In this document: piece after piece, positions 49,891 to 60,489 of the stretch | Layout: each line of letters begins with the position of its first letter | Position numbering within the stretch: the stretch's first letter is position 1 | NCBI GenBank assembly: GCA_014799395.1 | Contig: JAAVID010000015.1 | Location: 25,202-89,201 of the forward strand | Length of the DNA stretch: 64,000 bases | From: Oscillospiraceae bacterium | Lineage (GTDB): Bacteria; Bacillota; Clostridia; Oscillospirales; Ruminococcaceae | Direction of reading: 5' to 3' | Notes under the pieces: generated by a model | Database searches by the model: none | The model's input: the letters and a program-made list of their open reading frames with translations, nothing else | Told to the model about the DNA's origin: nothing | Translations under genes and position numbers: made by a program

Positions 49891-50523
49891 TCAGCCCTTG
49901 ACCGCCGCGAGAACCAGCTTAGAGGTATCGGCGATCTCTTCCTGTCCCTGAACTGTAACCAGCTTTCCTCTGGACTGATAGTAGTCCTTAAGAGGAGCCG
50001 TCTTTTCGTGATAGGTCTTAAGGCGCGCCAGAACCGTCTCGGGCTTGTCGTCAATTCTCTGAACGACCTTAGCGCCGCAAGCGTCGCAAACGCCCTCAAC
50101 CTTTGTCGGCCTGAACTCAATGTGGTAAGAGTTGCCGCAACCCTCGCAAACGCGTCTGCCGCTCATTCTCGCCGTGATCTTCTCGTCGGGAACGTCTATC
50201 TCCACGACCTTGTCGATCTTCACGCCCATACTCTCCAGAGCCTCCGCCTGAGCGACCGTTCTGGGGAAACCGTCGAGGATAAAGCCGTTCTTCGCGTCGT
50301 CCTGAGCTATTCTGTCCTTCAGAATGCCGATAACGACCTCATCGGGAACCAGCTCGCCCGCGTCCATAAACTTCTTTGCCGCAAGACCCGCGTCGGTGCC
50401 GTTCTTAACAGCCTCGCGCAGCATATTACCCGTAGAAACAGCGGGAATATTCAGCTCCTTGCAGACAACCTCTGCCTGTGTGCCTTTGCCGGCGCCGGGA
50501 GCGCCCAAAAAAATCATATTCAT
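49891..50523 (-). CDS. adk: Adenylate kinase
   Basis: The 210-residue enzyme interconverts ATP+AMP and 2 ADP. The P-loop GAPGAGKGTQ (about 7-16), DGFPRT and the LID with a zinc tetrad (CEGCGNSYH...CDACGA, about 125-150), the Gram-positive form, are present. The ATG at 50523 was chosen for the GAGGAG 7 nt upstream; an upstream TTG is in the ribosome site region. Confidence 0.97.
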   Translation of the reverse strand: MNMIFLGAPGAGKGTQAEVVCKELNIPAVSTGNMLREAVKNGTDAGLAAKKFMDAGELVPDEVVIGILKDRIAQDDAKNGFILDGFPRTVAQAEALESMGVKIDKVVEIDVPDEKITARMSGRRVCEGCGNSYHIEFRPTKVEGVCDACGAKVVQRIDDKPETVLARLKTYHEKTAPLKDYYQSRGKLVTVQGQEEIADTSKLVLAAVKG

Positions 50524-50547
50524 AATCAAGCTCCTCTTGCTACTCTG

Positions 50548-51909
50548 TTAATCCAAAAAGCCCGGGTGATGACGCATCATTATCTGGCTCTCGAGAGTAC
50601 GAACCGTTTCGAGCGCAACGCCGACGATGATAAGCATCGTAGTACCGCCAAGCGATACGGCGGAGAAGCTCGGGTTTATCCACGAGAGTATTATCGGGAA
50701 TATCGCGATAATTCCAAGGAATATCGCACCGATAAGCGTTATCTTGTTGAGCGAGTTGTAAATGAAATCGGACGTCGGCTTGCCGGGACGATAACCCGGT
50801 ATCGCGCCGTTGTTCTTTTTCAGATTGTTCGCAATCTCAACCGGATTGTAAGTGATCGCCACATAGAAGTAGTTAAACGCGATTATCAGCAAAAAGTAAA
50901 TTACCGCGTATACCGCCGAGCCCTGCGAGAAAAATCTCACAAAGCCGTCCCAGAAGCTTTCGCCCTTGCCGTCTATTCCGAAGAAGAAGCAGATCGTCTG
51001 GGGCAGCGACATAAGTGACATCGCAAAGATGATAGGCATAACGCCGCTCATCGCTACCTTGATCGGGATATGCGTAGACTGTCCGCCGTACATTTTCCGT
51101 CCCACAACGCGCTTTGCGTACTGAACGGGAATTCGTCTCTCCGCGTTCGTCATAAAGATAACGAACCAAATCATCGCAACAAAGATAATTACCGTAACGA
51201 TAATAAATACAAGGTTTACGCCGATCTGGTCGGGGTTGGACGAAATAATGCCGATAAAGTTTCCGATAGTCTCGGGAACTCTTGCCACGATACCCGCAAA
51301 CAGGATCATCGAGATACCGTTTCCGATACCCTTTTCATTTATGCGGTCGCCAAGCCAGATAATGACCGAAGCACCCGCAACAAAGCACGCGATAATGCAT
51401 ATTGCCGACAGCACTATCGAAAACTTATCGCTCGTGCTGTCATAAATATCGCCGAATTTCAAGATCGCAACGTGGTTCTCGTTTGCGTCCGTTGTTCCCT
51501 TTCTCAGCGAGAAATAGAACGCCGTCGCCTGGAATATCGCTATACCGAGCGAGGTGAACTTAGTGATCGTATTGATTTTCTTTCTGCCCTCTTCGCCCTC
51601 TTTGGATAACCTTTCAAGCGGCGGGATCGCGACAGTCAGAAGCTGAATAATGATCGACGCGTTGATATACGGCGTGATAGACATCGCCAGCAGCGTGCCC
51701 TTTCCGAGCGCGCCGCCCGTCATTACGTCGAGGTAATTCAGCAGCGACGCCCCCGAGATCATCTGCGTTATCGCGGCATTGTCGAGGAACGGAACGAAAA
51801 TGCAAGAACCCAAGCGGAACAAGAGGAGTATAAACAGCGTATACAAGATCTTCTTACGCAGTTGGGTATCAACCCACGCGTTACGAAAGACTGTAAGCAT
51901 TCCGTTCAA
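50548..51909 (-). CDS. secY: SecY preprotein translocase channel subunit
   Basis: The 453-residue protein has ten predicted membrane helices and family motifs such as GNGISMILFAGI and PGYRPGKPTSDFI. It is the core of the Sec channel used by the pilins, surface protein and membrane proteins of this window. A TTG start (51909) is favoured, since GAGGTG lies 6 nt before it within rplO; an ATG at 51900 is too far from that site. Confidence 0.97.
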   Translation of the reverse strand: MNGMLTVFRNAWVDTQLRKKILYTLFILLLFRLGSCIFVPFLDNAAITQMISGASLLNYLDVMTGGALGKGTLLAMSITPYINASIIIQLLTVAIPPLERLSKEGEEGRKKINTITKFTSLGIAIFQATAFYFSLRKGTTDANENHVAILKFGDIYDSTSDKFSIVLSAICIIACFVAGASVIIWLGDRINEKGIGNGISMILFAGIVARVPETIGNFIGIISSNPDQIGVNLVFIIVTVIIFVAMIWFVIFMTNAERRIPVQYAKRVVGRKMYGGQSTHIPIKVAMSGVMPIIFAMSLMSLPQTICFFFGIDGKGESFWDGFVRFFSQGSAVYAVIYFLLIIAFNYFYVAITYNPVEIANNLKKNNGAIPGYRPGKPTSDFIYNSLNKITLIGAIFLGIIAIFPIILSWINPSFSAVSLGGTTMLIIVGVALETVRTLESQIMMRHHPGFLD

Positions 51910-52353
51910 TTACATCACCTCTGCCTTTCCGCCCGCCTTTTCAATTTTTTCCTGAGCGGCAGCGGTAAACTTGACCGCCTTTACGGTCAGGCTCTTTGTG
52001 AGCTCGCCGTTGCCGAGAATTTTCACGCCGTCCTTAGCGTCCTTGATTGCGCCGCACTCGATAAGAGCGTCAGCGTCAACAACAGCGCCGCTCTCAAATC
52101 TCTTCTCAAGCTCGGACACGTTGATAGTCGCAAACTCCTTTGCGAAAATGTTGTTAAAGCCTCTCTTCGGCATTCTTCTCTGAAGCGGCATCTGACCGCC
52201 CTCGAAGCCGGGTCTGATAGAGCCGCCCGAACGTGCCTTCTGACCCTTGTGACCCTTGCCCGCGGTCTTGCCCTGTCCCGAGCCGTGACCACGACCTATG
52301 CGCTTTACGTCCCTGACCGAACCTGCCGCCGGCTGTAATTCGTGAAGCTTCAT
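51910..52353 (-). CDS. rplO: Ribosomal protein L15
   Basis: The 147-residue 50S protein starts [22 protein letters not shown] and has the Gly/Arg-rich [20 protein letters not shown] segment. The ATG at 52353 is preferred over an in-frame TTG near the ribosome site. Its stop abuts the secY start. Confidence 0.97.
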   Translation of the reverse strand: MKLHELQPAAGSVRDVKRIGRGHGSGQGKTAGKGHKGQKARSGGSIRPGFEGGQMPLQRRMPKRGFNNIFAKEFATINVSELEKRFESGAVVDADALIECGAIKDAKDGVKILGNGELTKSLTVKAVKFTAAAQEKIEKAGGKAEVM

Positions 52354-52396
52354 ATTGCTTTGCACCCCCTAGTAAAAATTAGATGTTCTTGTATAA

Positions 52397-52573
52397 TCAA
52401 ACCTCTTCAACCTTTACCAGGTGAGCGATAGTCTTGATTTTACCTTTTGTAGCCTCGTTGTCGGGCTGTGTTGTAACAGAGTTCACCTTGCGCAGTCCAA
52501 GAGCATACGCAGTGGCGATCTGGTTTTTCTTGCAGCTGTTAAGCGAGCGTACAAGCGTTATTTTTAATGCCAT
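52397..52573 (-). CDS. rpmD: Ribosomal protein L30
   Basis: A 58-codon gene read directly from sequence: MALKITLVRSLNSCKKNQIA at the start and IKTIAHLVKVEEV at the end, typical of L30. GGGAGGTAATGAA precedes the ATG. It lies between rpsE and rplO. Confidence 0.95.
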   Translation of the reverse strand: MALKITLVRSLNSCKKNQIATAYALGLRKVNSVTTQPDNEATKGKIKTIAHLVKVEEV

Positions 52574-52594
52574 TTCATTACCTCCCGCGTATTA

Positions 52595-53089
52595 TCAGAG
52601 ATCCTTAACGCTCTTGCCTCTGAGCGCAGCGACCTCTTCTGCCGTTCTCAGACTTGTCAGACCCTGCATAGTAGCTCTTACAACGTTGCAGGGATTGTTG
52701 GAACGCAGAGACTTTGTACGGATATTCTTAATGCCCGCCATCTCGATAACGGCACGAACGGGACCGCCCGCGATAACGCCGGTACCCTCGGGAGCGGGAC
52801 GCATAAGAACCGCGCCTGCGCCAAACTTACCGGTTATCTCGTGGGGGATCGTAGTGCCCTTAAGAGCGATCTTGTGAAGATTTTTCTTCGCGTCGTCAAT
52901 TCCCTTGCGGATAGCGTCGGGAACCTCGTTGGATTTGCCCATACCGAAACCTACTGTGCCGTTGCCGTCGCCTACGACTACCAGCGCGGAGAACTTCATA
53001 ATACGTCCGCCCTTTACCGTCTTGGAAACGCGGTTGATAGCAACAACCTTCTCGGAGAGCTCGTTTTCTGTATTTTCAAAATTAGCCAA
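52595..53089 (-). CDS. rpsE: Ribosomal protein S5
   Basis: The 164-residue 30S protein has the double-stranded RNA-binding type N-domain ([30 protein letters not shown]). The start is a TTG at 53089 with AAGGAGGGAAACAAC before it, giving [16 protein letters not shown]; the long upstream frame is a shadow of rplR. It precedes rpmD. Confidence 0.97.
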   Translation of the reverse strand: MANFENTENELSEKVVAINRVSKTVKGGRIMKFSALVVVGDGNGTVGFGMGKSNEVPDAIRKGIDDAKKNLHKIALKGTTIPHEITGKFGAGAVLMRPAPEGTGVIAGGPVRAVIEMAGIKNIRTKSLRSNNPCNVVRATMQGLTSLRTAEEVAALRGKSVKDL

Positions 53090-53105
53090 GTTGTTTCCCT
53101 CCTTA

Positions 53106-53465
53106 TCAGAAATTAAGTCCGCCTTCTCTTGCGCCCTCTGCGAGAGCCGCAACTCTGCCGTGGTATACATAGCCGCCTCTGTCGAAAACGACGTCCGTAA
53201 TGCCCGCCTTCTTTGCAGCCTCCGCGATCGCAAGACCGACCTTCTTAGCCGCCTCAACGTTTCCGCCGTACTGTCCGAAGCCCTTTACCGCCGACGAAGC
53301 GGAAGCCAGGGTCTTGCCGTTTACGTCGTCAATGATCTGAGCGTAAATGTGCATGGAAGAACGGAAAACATTGAGTCTGGGGCACTCGGGAGTGCCTGTG
53401 ATCTTAGAGCGAACACGCTTATGACGGCGAAGTCTGCTCTTGTTTTTATCAATAGCTTTAACCAT
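53106..53465 (-). CDS. rplR: Ribosomal protein L18
   Basis: The 119-residue 5S rRNA-binding protein starts [21 protein letters not shown] and keeps [18 protein letters not shown] and the C-terminal [24 protein letters not shown], all standard. It lies between rplF and rpsE. Confidence 0.98.
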   Translation of the reverse strand: MVKAIDKNKSRLRRHKRVRSKITGTPECPRLNVFRSSMHIYAQIIDDVNGKTLASASSAVKGFGQYGGNVEAAKKVGLAIAEAAKKAGITDVVFDRGGYVYHGRVAALAEGAREGGLNF

Positions 53466-53483
53466 TTTTCTTCAGTCCTTTCC

Positions 53484-54029
53484 TTACTTCTTACCCTTGC
53501 CGGCTTTACCTTCCTTGCGGCGGATAACCTCATCGACATACTTTATGCCCTTGCCCTTATAAGGCTCGGGAGGACGCTTGCCTCTTATCTCGGAAGCCAT
53601 CTGTCCGACCTTCTGCTTGTCGATACCCGTTACAACGATCTTATTCGGAGCGGGAACCTCGAGCTTGATGTCGTCTGTATCCTCAACCTCTACCTTGTGG
53701 GAGAAACCGAGGTTCATAACGACCTTCTTGCCCTGCTTTTCACATCTGAAACCAACACCGTTGATCTCCAGCTCCTTCTTGTAGCCCTCCGTAACGCCTA
53801 CGACCATATTGTGGATAAGCGTTCTGGTAAGTCCGTGGAGAGACTTGGAAAGGTTCTCGTCATCGGGGCGGGAAACGATTATCTCCGTACCCTCCTGAGA
53901 GATCTTCATCAGGTGATTGAACTCCTTTGTAAGAGTTCCCTTAGGACCCTTTACTGTTACAATAGGTCCGTCGATCTTTACGTCGACGCCTGCGGGAACA
54001 GTAACAGGCATTCTACCAATTCTTGACAT
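53484..54029 (-). CDS. rplF: Ribosomal protein L6
   Basis: The 181-residue 50S protein starts [17 protein letters not shown] and ends with the conserved [26 protein letters not shown]. The ATG at 54029 follows AGGAGGAATAGTAAT; a longer frame is not supported. Confidence 0.98.
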   Translation of the reverse strand: MSRIGRMPVTVPAGVDVKIDGPIVTVKGPKGTLTKEFNHLMKISQEGTEIIVSRPDDENLSKSLHGLTRTLIHNMVVGVTEGYKKELEINGVGFRCEKQGKKVVMNLGFSHKVEVEDTDDIKLEVPAPNKIVVTGIDKQKVGQMASEIRGKRPPEPYKGKGIKYVDEVIRRKEGKAGKGKK

Positions 54030-54045
54030 ATTACTATTCCTCCTA

Positions 54046-54444
54046 TTACCATACGAACGCAAGAACTTCGCCGCCGACGTTCAGCTCGCGAGCCTTCTTG
54101 TCGGTCATGATGCCCTTGGAAGTGGAAACTATCGCAATTCCGAGACCCTTCATTACCTTCGGCATATCCTTGCAGTTTGAGTAAATTCTAAGACCGGGCT
54201 TAGATACGCGGCGCAGACCCGTAATAACCTGAGCTCTGCTGTCGGTATACTTGAGTGTTACTCTGATAACACCCTGCTTGCTGTCATCAATGACCTTAAA
54301 AGCCTTGATGTAGCCCTCTTCAAGCAGTATCTGAGCGATCTGCTTTTTGAGGTTGGAAGCGGGAATGTCAACAGTGGGGTGCTTTGCGGAGTTAGCGTTA
54401 CGAATTCTTGTCAGCATATCCGCAATAGTATCAGTGATCTGCAT
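54046..54444 (-). CDS. rpsH: Ribosomal protein S8
   Basis: The 132-residue 16S rRNA-binding protein starts [17 protein letters not shown] and ends [24 protein letters not shown], diagnostic of S8, which represses spc translation in some bacteria. A 144-nt gap separates it from rpsN, with an ATCGGAC..GTCCGAT pairing possible but no known element. Confidence 0.98.
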   Translation of the reverse strand: MQITDTIADMLTRIRNANSAKHPTVDIPASNLKKQIAQILLEEGYIKAFKVIDDSKQGVIRVTLKYTDSRAQVITGLRRVSKPGLRIYSNCKDMPKVMKGLGIAIVSTSKGIMTDKKARELNVGGEVLAFVW

Positions 54445-54588
54445 TCATTTACCTCCTAAACGCAAGCCGTTACGGGCGCTATTAAAAGCTCTGAGCTTTA
54501 TGCCCGTCGTACCTGCTTGATTTTCCTCTTGATCGGACTTTAATGCAAACTTCCGTCCGATGAGGTAAAAATTCCGATTTGCTGTTAA

Positions 54589-54774
54589 TTACCAGCTTGC
54601 CTTCTTAACACCCGGGATCTGACCCTTGTAAGCAAGCTCTCTGAAACAAATTCTGCAAATGCCGAACTTACGCAGATAAGCGTGAGGTCTGCCGCAGATC
54701 TTGCATCTGTTGTAAGCGCGTGTGGAGAACTTAGGCGTTCTCATCTGCTTTTGCTTTAAAGACGTTTTTGCCAT
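54589..54774 (-). CDS. rpsN: Ribosomal protein S14, zinc-binding type
   Basis: The 61-residue type Z S14 has four zinc Cys (CKIC...CRIC) and the usual [10 protein letters not shown] start. The short zinc-containing form is the normal copy in Firmicutes; some species carry a longer non-zinc paralogue elsewhere. Confidence 0.98.
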   Translation of the reverse strand: MAKTSLKQKQMRTPKFSTRAYNRCKICGRPHAYLRKFGICRICFRELAYKGQIPGVKKASW

Positions 54775-54789
54775 CTTGTTCCTCCAAAA

Positions 54790-55329
54790 TTACTTCTCAA
54801 ACGGAGCGCCCATAAGCGTGAGCAGCTCTCTTGCTTCTTCATCGGTCTTTGCGGTGGTGATAAAGTTGATATCCATACCGCGAACCGCGTCGATCTTGTC
54901 GTACTCGATCTCGGGGAAGATCAGCTGCTCCTTCAGACCAAACGAGTAGTTGCCGCGTCCGTCAAAAGAGTTGGGGTTAATGCCTCTGAAGTCACGAACA
55001 CGGGGCAGAGCCACGTTGAACAGTCTGTCGAGGAACTCGTACATGATCTCGCCGCGCAGTGTGACCTTAACGCCGATGATCTGACCCTCTCTGAGCTTGA
55101 AGTTCGCAACGGACTTCTTAGAGCGGCACGCAACGGGCTTCTGACCCGTGATAGCAGCAAGCTCCGCCATTACGTTCTCAATGATCTTCGCGTTTTCCTT
55201 AGCCTCGCCGCAGCCAACGTTGACTACGATCTTATCGATCTTCGGGGTCTGCATAACAGACTTGTAGCCAAACTTCTTAAACAGGGCGGGAGCTACGGTT
55301 TCCTTGTAGAAATCCTTCATTCTAGCCAT
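54790..55329 (-). CDS. rplE: Ribosomal protein L5
   Basis: The 179-residue 5S rRNA-binding protein contains [35 protein letters not shown] and [20 protein letters not shown]. Length is normal. It lies between rplX and rpsN. Confidence 0.98.
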   Translation of the reverse strand: MARMKDFYKETVAPALFKKFGYKSVMQTPKIDKIVVNVGCGEAKENAKIIENVMAELAAITGQKPVACRSKKSVANFKLREGQIIGVKVTLRGEIMYEFLDRLFNVALPRVRDFRGINPNSFDGRGNYSFGLKEQLIFPEIEYDKIDAVRGMDINFITTAKTDEEARELLTLMGAPFEK

Positions 55330-55432
55330 TGTTACTTTCTCCTATCTGCCGGATTTTAGCCCCGGAAGAACCTGCGGAAGCGTCCGCCGTTATCATTCCG
55401 TGCTGCTTATATCCGACACGTCGTTTAGTCGA

Positions 55433-55771
55433 TCAATATTTCAGCTCTGCGCCGCAGTGCTTGCAAACTCTGATCTTCTTGCCGTCCTCGATCTTGTGAC
55501 CAACTCTCGTAGGCTTGCTGCACTTAGGGCAAACAGGCATTACCTTGCAAGCGTAGATCGGGCTCTCCGCCTGAACTCTTCCGCCGAGCTGACCCTGCTG
55601 ACGGGGCTTAACGTGCTTGGTCACCATGTTGATACCCTCAACGATGACCTTTCCCTCCTTGGGGGAAACGGTGAGGACCTTGCCGGTCTTGCCTCTGTCG
55701 CCGCCCTTTGCGGGCTTGTCGCCCGTCATCAGCATTACGGTGTCACCAACTTTAACATGAAGCTTATTCAT
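55433..55771 (-). CDS. rplX: Ribosomal protein L24
   Basis: The 112-residue protein has a KOW start (KLHVKVGDTVMLMTGDKPAKGG) and a C-terminal CPKC...CKHC zinc-like tetrad followed by GAELKY. L24 is an early 50S assembly factor. It lies between rplN and rplE. Confidence 0.97.
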   Translation of the reverse strand: MNKLHVKVGDTVMLMTGDKPAKGGDRGKTGKVLTVSPKEGKVIVEGINMVTKHVKPRQQGQLGGRVQAESPIYACKVMPVCPKCSKPTRVGHKIEDGKKIRVCKHCGAELKY

Positions 55772-55784
55772 CAGTACACCTCCA

Positions 55785-56153
55785 TTACAGTACTTCGGGA
55801 GCGAGGGACAATATCTTCATAAAGTCCTTATCTCTCAGCTCTCTGGCAACCGGCCCAAAAATACGAGTACCTCTCGGATTTTTGTCCTCCTTGATAATAA
55901 CCGCCGCGTTTTCGTCAAAGCGGATATATGTGCCGTCGTCGCGTCTCAAGCCCTTAGCGGAGCGAACGACAACGCACTTTACAACGTCGCCCTTTTTAAC
56001 AACGCCGCCGGGTGTAGCTTTTTTGACCGAAGCAACGATAACGTCGCCGATGTTTGCGTATCTTCTGCGGGTACCGCCCAGCACTCTGATACACATAAGC
56101 TCCTTGGCGCCGGTGTTGTCGGCAACCTTAAGCAATGTCTGCATCTGTATCAT
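55785..56153 (-). CDS. rplN: Ribosomal protein L14
   Basis: The 122-residue 50S protein starts [18 protein letters not shown] and keeps [26 protein letters not shown]. The conserved MIQ start and an AGGAG site support the ATG at 56153. Confidence 0.98.
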   Translation of the reverse strand: MIQMQTLLKVADNTGAKELMCIRVLGGTRRRYANIGDVIVASVKKATPGGVVKKGDVVKCVVVRSAKGLRRDDGTYIRFDENAAVIIKEDKNPRGTRIFGPVARELRDKDFMKILSLAPEVL

Positions 56154-56196
56154 GGCATTACTTCTCCTTTCGTAAAATTCAAATCAGTCCGCTATA

Positions 56197-56451
56197 TTAC
56201 TTAGCGCGCTCAATTACGTTTACAAGGCGCCATCTCTTGTCCTTGGAAAGCGGACGAGTTTCCATTATCTCAACTCTGTCGCCGATGTTGCAGGTGTTCT
56301 GCTCGTCGTGAGCCTTGAGCTTAATGGTGCGCTTTACGATTTTCTTGTAAAGAGGATGACGAACATTGTCCTCGATGGCAACGACGATCGTCTTGTCCAT
56401 CTTGTTGCTGACTACCTTACCGACTCTTGTCTTTCTTAAAGCTCTTTCCAT
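56197..56451 (-). CDS. rpsQ: Ribosomal protein S17
   Basis: The 84-residue OB-fold 30S protein starts [21 protein letters not shown] and contains [20 protein letters not shown], diagnostic of S17. Confidence 0.98.
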   Translation of the reverse strand: MERALRKTRVGKVVSNKMDKTIVVAIEDNVRHPLYKKIVKRTIKLKAHDEQNTCNIGDRVEIMETRPLSKDKRWRLVNVIERAK

Positions 56452-56473
56452 GTTTAGTTCTTATCCTCCTTCC

Positions 56474-56674
56474 TTAATTCTCTGCCGTAAGCTCGCGCTC
56501 GCGCTGAATGGTCTTAATGCGGGCGATGTCCTTCTTGACAGCCTTGATCCTCGTAGGATTATCAAGCTGATTTACGGCAAGCTGGAAGCGAAGATTAAAG
56601 AGCTCTGCTTTGAGTTCGGCGAGCTTAGTTTCAAGCTCTGTTTCCGAAAGATATTTAATTTCCGAAGCCTTCAT
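56474..56674 (-). CDS. rpmC: Ribosomal protein L29
   Basis: The 66-residue helical-hairpin protein near the exit tunnel shows [22 protein letters not shown]. Its ATG overlaps the rplP stop by one base (TAATG), indicating coupling. Confidence 0.97.
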   Translation of the reverse strand: MKASEIKYLSETELETKLAELKAELFNLRFQLAVNQLDNPTRIKAVKKDIARIKTIQRERELTAEN

Positions 56675-57096
56675 TAAAGCTCACCTCCGTCTTCCTTCTT
56701 AACAAATTTACACTTGATAGGCAGCTTATGCATCGCGAGACGCATAGCCTCTCTTGCGGTCTCCTCGGATACGCCCGCGATCTCGAACATAACGCGTCCG
56801 GGCTTAACAACAGCAACCCAGTATTCGGGAGAACCCTTTCCGGAACCCATACGAGTGCCAAGCGGCTTAGTCGTAACGGGCTTGTCGGGGAAAATCTTTA
56901 TCCAAACCTGACCGCCACGCTTGATGTAACGCGTCATAGCGATACGAGCCGCCTCGATCTGGTTGGACTTTATCCATGCAGCCTCGAGTGCCTGCAAACC
57001 GAACTGTCCATTGGAAACGGTATTGCCTCTTGTAGCCACGCCCTTGCGGCGTCCTCTCTGCACTCTTCTGTACTTTACTCTCTTAGGAAGCAGCAT
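56674..57096 (-). CDS. rplP: Ribosomal protein L16
   Basis: The 140-residue 50S protein starts [19 protein letters not shown] and has [21 protein letters not shown]. Its ATG overlaps the rpsC stop by one base, coupling the genes. Confidence 0.98.
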   Translation of the reverse strand: MLLPKRVKYRRVQRGRRKGVATRGNTVSNGQFGLQALEAAWIKSNQIEAARIAMTRYIKRGGQVWIKIFPDKPVTTKPLGTRMGSGKGSPEYWVAVVKPGRVMFEIAGVSEETAREAMRLAMHKLPIKCKFVKKEDGGEL

Positions 57097-57908
57097 TATT
57101 CGTTACCTCCTTCTGTTTTTTTAGCTTCTCTCGGTCTGCGGGGGCGGCGATCGTCGCGGCTCCTGCCACCGTTATTTCTGTCATTGCGGCGTCTGTCGGG
57201 GCGCTCTGTTCTCTGTGCGGGAATTTCGCCCTTCAGTACCTCGCCGTTGTATATCCATACCTTAACGCCGATAACGCCGTAAGTGGTGTTCGCTCTCGCT
57301 ACGCCGTAGTCGATGTCCGCGCGCAGCGTCTGAAGCGGGATAGTACCCTCGTGGTAGCTCTCCGAACGCGCGATCTCCGCGCCGCCCAGACGACCGCTTA
57401 CCATTGTCTTGATACCCTTCGCGCCGCTCTTCATCGTTCTGCCGATAACCTGCTTCATAGCACGTCTGAACGATACACGACCCTCAAGCTGCATTGCGAT
57501 GTTGTCCGCAACGAGCTGAGCGTTCAGATCGGGATTCTTTATCTCTACTATGTCGAGAGAAACGCTCTTGCCGCCAACGATCTTCTCGATCTCCGCGCGG
57601 AGCTTCTCGATCTCTGCACCCTTTACGCCGATAAGCATACCGGGCTTAGCCGCGTGGATATAAACCTTGATCTTGTCAGCGCCCGTGCGCTCGATCTCGA
57701 CCTTGGCAATTCCGACAGCTCTCGAAAGCTGCTGCGCGGTCTTTTCTCCGTTAGCCTTGTTGAACATTCTCTTGTTCATCAGGTAATCACGGATATTATA
57801 GTCCTCAACAAGTGTATCACCGAAGGTTGCTTTGCCCGCGAACCAGCGAGAATCCCAATCCTTGATTACACCCACTCTGAGACCGTGTGGATTAACCTTC
57901 TGTCCCAT
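57096..57908 (-). CDS. rpsC: Ribosomal protein S3 with an Arg-rich tail
   Basis: The 270-residue protein starts [20 protein letters not shown] and includes the KH domain and the conserved [13 protein letters not shown]. About 50 C-terminal residues are a disordered R/N/G/D-rich tail ending TEGGNE, longer than many S3 proteins; such tails vary within Clostridia. Confidence 0.98.
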   Translation of the reverse strand: MGQKVNPHGLRVGVIKDWDSRWFAGKATFGDTLVEDYNIRDYLMNKRMFNKANGEKTAQQLSRAVGIAKVEIERTGADKIKVYIHAAKPGMLIGVKGAEIEKLRAEIEKIVGGKSVSLDIVEIKNPDLNAQLVADNIAMQLEGRVSFRRAMKQVIGRTMKSGAKGIKTMVSGRLGGAEIARSESYHEGTIPLQTLRADIDYGVARANTTYGVIGVKVWIYNGEVLKGEIPAQRTERPDRRRNDRNNGGRSRDDRRPRRPREAKKTEGGNE

Positions 57909-57922
57909 TGTAATTCTCCTCC

Positions 57923-58258
57923 TTATTCAGCTTCTTTAACAACCAGCGTGATGTTGGACGTTCTCTTCAAAATTCTGTGAGCACGACCGTGATCCTTAGC
58001 TCTTATACGCTTGAGCGTAATGCCGGGGCCAACATGAGCTTCCGAAACGTACAATCTGGAGGTATCCATATTGTGGTTGTTCTCCGCGTTGGCAACAGCG
58101 CTCTTCAGCAGCTTAGCAAGCGGCTCGCTTGCGGACTTGGGCGTGTTGTTGAGTATCGCCATAGCGACCTCCACAGGCTTGTTTCTGATAAGATCGAGCA
58201 CAATGCCGACCTTTCTCGGAGAAATACGAACCTGCGTCAGAATGGCTTTAGCTTCCAT
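57923..58258 (-). CDS. rplV: Ribosomal protein L22
   Basis: The 111-residue exit-tunnel protein contains [18 protein letters not shown] and the C-terminal [19 protein letters not shown] segment. It lies between rpsS and rpsC. Confidence 0.98.
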   Translation of the reverse strand: MEAKAILTQVRISPRKVGIVLDLIRNKPVEVAMAILNNTPKSASEPLAKLLKSAVANAENNHNMDTSRLYVSEAHVGPGITLKRIRAKDHGRAHRILKRTSNITLVVKEAE

Positions 58259-58270
58259 ATTTTCTCCTCC

Positions 58271-58549
58271 TTACTTCTTGCCTGTGGTCTTGCTTCCCGC
58301 GTGACCCTTAAAGGTTCTCGTGGGAGCAAACTCGCCGAGCTTGTGACCTACCATATCCTCGGTAACGTATACCGGAACGTGCTTTCTGCCGTCATGAACG
58401 GCAAACGTATGACCTACGAAATCGGGGAAAATCGTCGAAGCGCGGCTCCAAGTCTTAAGAACCTTCTTCTCACCCTTTTCGTTCATGTCAAGAACTCTCT
58501 TCATCAGAGCCTCTTGCACGAAAGGTCCCTTCTTAATGCTTCTTCCCAT
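58271..58549 (-). CDS. rpsS: Ribosomal protein S19
   Basis: The 92-residue protein starts [16 protein letters not shown] and keeps [21 protein letters not shown] and [17 protein letters not shown] 149-nt gap to rplB shows no gene. Confidence 0.98.
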   Translation of the reverse strand: MGRSIKKGPFVQEALMKRVLDMNEKGEKKVLKTWSRASTIFPDFVGHTFAVHDGRKHVPVYVTEDMVGHKLGEFAPTRTFKGHAGSKTTGKK

Positions 58550-58698
58550 TGTAAAAATTCCTTTCAGTTGAGCTGCAAGTTAATGAGCAGCGGAAAGCGT
58601 TTTTACGCGCCCGGAGGAGCTTCCGCGAGGACTGCCGCCCCCGCGCTCCCAATGCGCAACGCCGTTCTTATTAACAGCAACCGCAGAATAATAGTTGA

Positions 58699-59532
58699 TT
58701 ATTTACCGTTTCTTCTCTTAACGATGAACTTGTCGGACGCCTTCTTCTTAGAACGTGTCTTGTAACCGAGCGCGGGCTTGCCCCACGGAGTTACAGGACC
58801 GGGACGGCCAACGGGGGACTTACCCTCACCACCGCCGTGCGGGTGGTCGTTCGGGTTCATAACGGAACCGCGGACGGTAGGTCTGATACCGAGGTGACGG
58901 GTCTTACCTGCCTTACCTCTGTTTACGTTCTCGTGGTCGAGGTTGGAAACTGTTCCGATAGAAGCGTAGCAGCTTACGGAAACGTTTCTCAGCTCGCCCG
59001 AAGGCAGACGGAGCAGCGCGTAGCCGTTCTCCTTAGCCATCAGCTGAGCCATATTACCCGCCGAGCGAACGAGCTGTCCGCCCTTGCCGGGATAAAGCTC
59101 GATATTGTGAATAACGGTACCAACGGGGATATCCGCAAGCGGCAGTGCGTTGCCGGGCTTGATATCCGCGTCCGAACCCGCGCGAACGGTATCGCCTACC
59201 TTCAGACCGTCGGGAGCGATGATATATCTCTTCTCTCCGTCCTCATACTGAACCAGAGCGATAAACGCGCTTCTGTTGGGATCGTACTCAAGAGTATTAA
59301 CAGTGGCGTTCATGCCTCTCTTGTTTCTCTTGAAGTCGATAACGCGGTACTTCTTTCTGTTGCCGCCGCCAATGTGTCTAACGGTTATACGACCGTAGCT
59401 GTTTCTGCCGGCAGTCTTTTTAACGGGCTCCAGAAGGCTTTTTTCGGGAGCTACCTTTGATAACCCGCTGTAATCCGTAACGGTCATGCCGCGGCGGCTG
59501 TTATTGACGGGCTTGTATGCCTTAATAGCCAT
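58699..59532 (-). CDS. rplB: Ribosomal protein L2
   Basis: The 277-residue core 50S protein includes [20 protein letters not shown] and the C-terminal [19 protein letters not shown], with the catalytic-region His. Length is normal. Confidence 0.98.
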   Translation of the reverse strand: MAIKAYKPVNNSRRGMTVTDYSGLSKVAPEKSLLEPVKKTAGRNSYGRITVRHIGGGNRKKYRVIDFKRNKRGMNATVNTLEYDPNRSAFIALVQYEDGEKRYIIAPDGLKVGDTVRAGSDADIKPGNALPLADIPVGTVIHNIELYPGKGGQLVRSAGNMAQLMAKENGYALLRLPSGELRNVSVSCYASIGTVSNLDHENVNRGKAGKTRHLGIRPTVRGSVMNPNDHPHGGGEGKSPVGRPGPVTPWGKPALGYKTRSKKKASDKFIVKRRNGK

Positions 59533-59549
59533 AACTGTTCACTCCTTAC

Positions 59550-59849
59550 TTAAATCATTCCATCGAAGAACTCAATAGTCTTAGAGCCTTCCTTAAGGGT
59601 CACGATAGCCTTCTTCCAGTCGGAAGTGTAGCCCTCGCTTCTGCCCATTCTCTTCTTTCTTCCGCGAACGCTTACGGTGTTTACCTTAGCGACCTTCACG
59701 CCCTTGAACAGCTGCTCCACAGCCTTGGCGATCTCGACCTTGTTTGCGGACTTCGCAACCTTAAAGGTGTACTTTCCCTGCGCGAGACAATCCATAGAAT
59801 GCTCGGTGATAATGGGCTTGATGATAATGTCCTGTGCAACCTTTTCCAT
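59550..59849 (-). CDS. rplW: Ribosomal protein L23
   Basis: The 99-residue exit-tunnel protein, docking site for trigger factor and SRP, has IIKPIITEHSMDCLAQGKY and VNTVSVRGRKKRMGRSEGY. Its ATG overlaps the rplD stop by one base. Confidence 0.97.
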   Translation of the reverse strand: MEKVAQDIIIKPIITEHSMDCLAQGKYTFKVAKSANKVEIAKAVEQLFKGVKVAKVNTVSVRGRKKRMGRSEGYTSDWKKAIVTLKEGSKTIEFFDGMI

Positions 59850-60472
59850 TATGCGTACACCTCCTCAAGCTTCTCAACAGCGCCCTTTACGATAACGAAC
59901 TTGTTGCAGTTGAGTATATCGTAAACGTTGAGCGTGTTTACCTGCGTGGTCTTTACGTCCTCGATATTGTTAGCGGACTTGATGACCTTCTTGTCAGCGG
60001 AATCCAGAACGATAAGCGTCTTGGTATCCGCGCCGATAGCCTTGAGCATATTGACCATGGTCTTGGTCTTGAACTCATCGGTAGTGATCGCGTCAACAAC
60101 GATCATCTCATTCTCGAGAACCTTGCTCGACAGCGCCGACTTGATAGCGAGCTGTCTTACCTTCTTGTTCAGCGAGAATCTGTAAGAACGGGGCTTCGGA
60201 CCGAGCGCAACGCCGCCGTGTCTCCACTGCGGAGCTCTTGTCGAGCCCTGTCTTGCGTGACCCGTGCCCTTCTGACGCCACGGCTTCTTGCCGCCGCCGC
60301 TTACCTCTGTACGGGTAAGCGTGGACTGTGTGCCCTGACGCTGATTTGCGAGATAGTTTACAACCGCGGAATGCATTGCGGTCTTGTTCGGCTCAATGCC
60401 GAAAACCGCGTCGTTAAGCTCAAGCTCGGAAACGACTTTACCCGCCATATCAACTACGTTTATCTTTGACAT
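59849..60472 (-). CDS. rplD: Ribosomal protein L4
   Basis: The 207-residue protein contains GGGKKPWRQKGTGHARQGS and HGGVALGPKPRSY. In gamma-proteobacteria L4 represses the S10 operon through the leader; whether this applies here is not known. It lies between rplC and rplW. Confidence 0.98.
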   Translation of the reverse strand: MSKINVVDMAGKVVSELELNDAVFGIEPNKTAMHSAVVNYLANQRQGTQSTLTRTEVSGGGKKPWRQKGTGHARQGSTRAPQWRHGGVALGPKPRSYRFSLNKKVRQLAIKSALSSKVLENEMIVVDAITTDEFKTKTMVNMLKAIGADTKTLIVLDSADKKVIKSANNIEDVKTTQVNTLNVYDILNCNKFVIVKGAVEKLEEVYA

Positions 60473-60489
60473 AGTATCGTCCTCCCCTC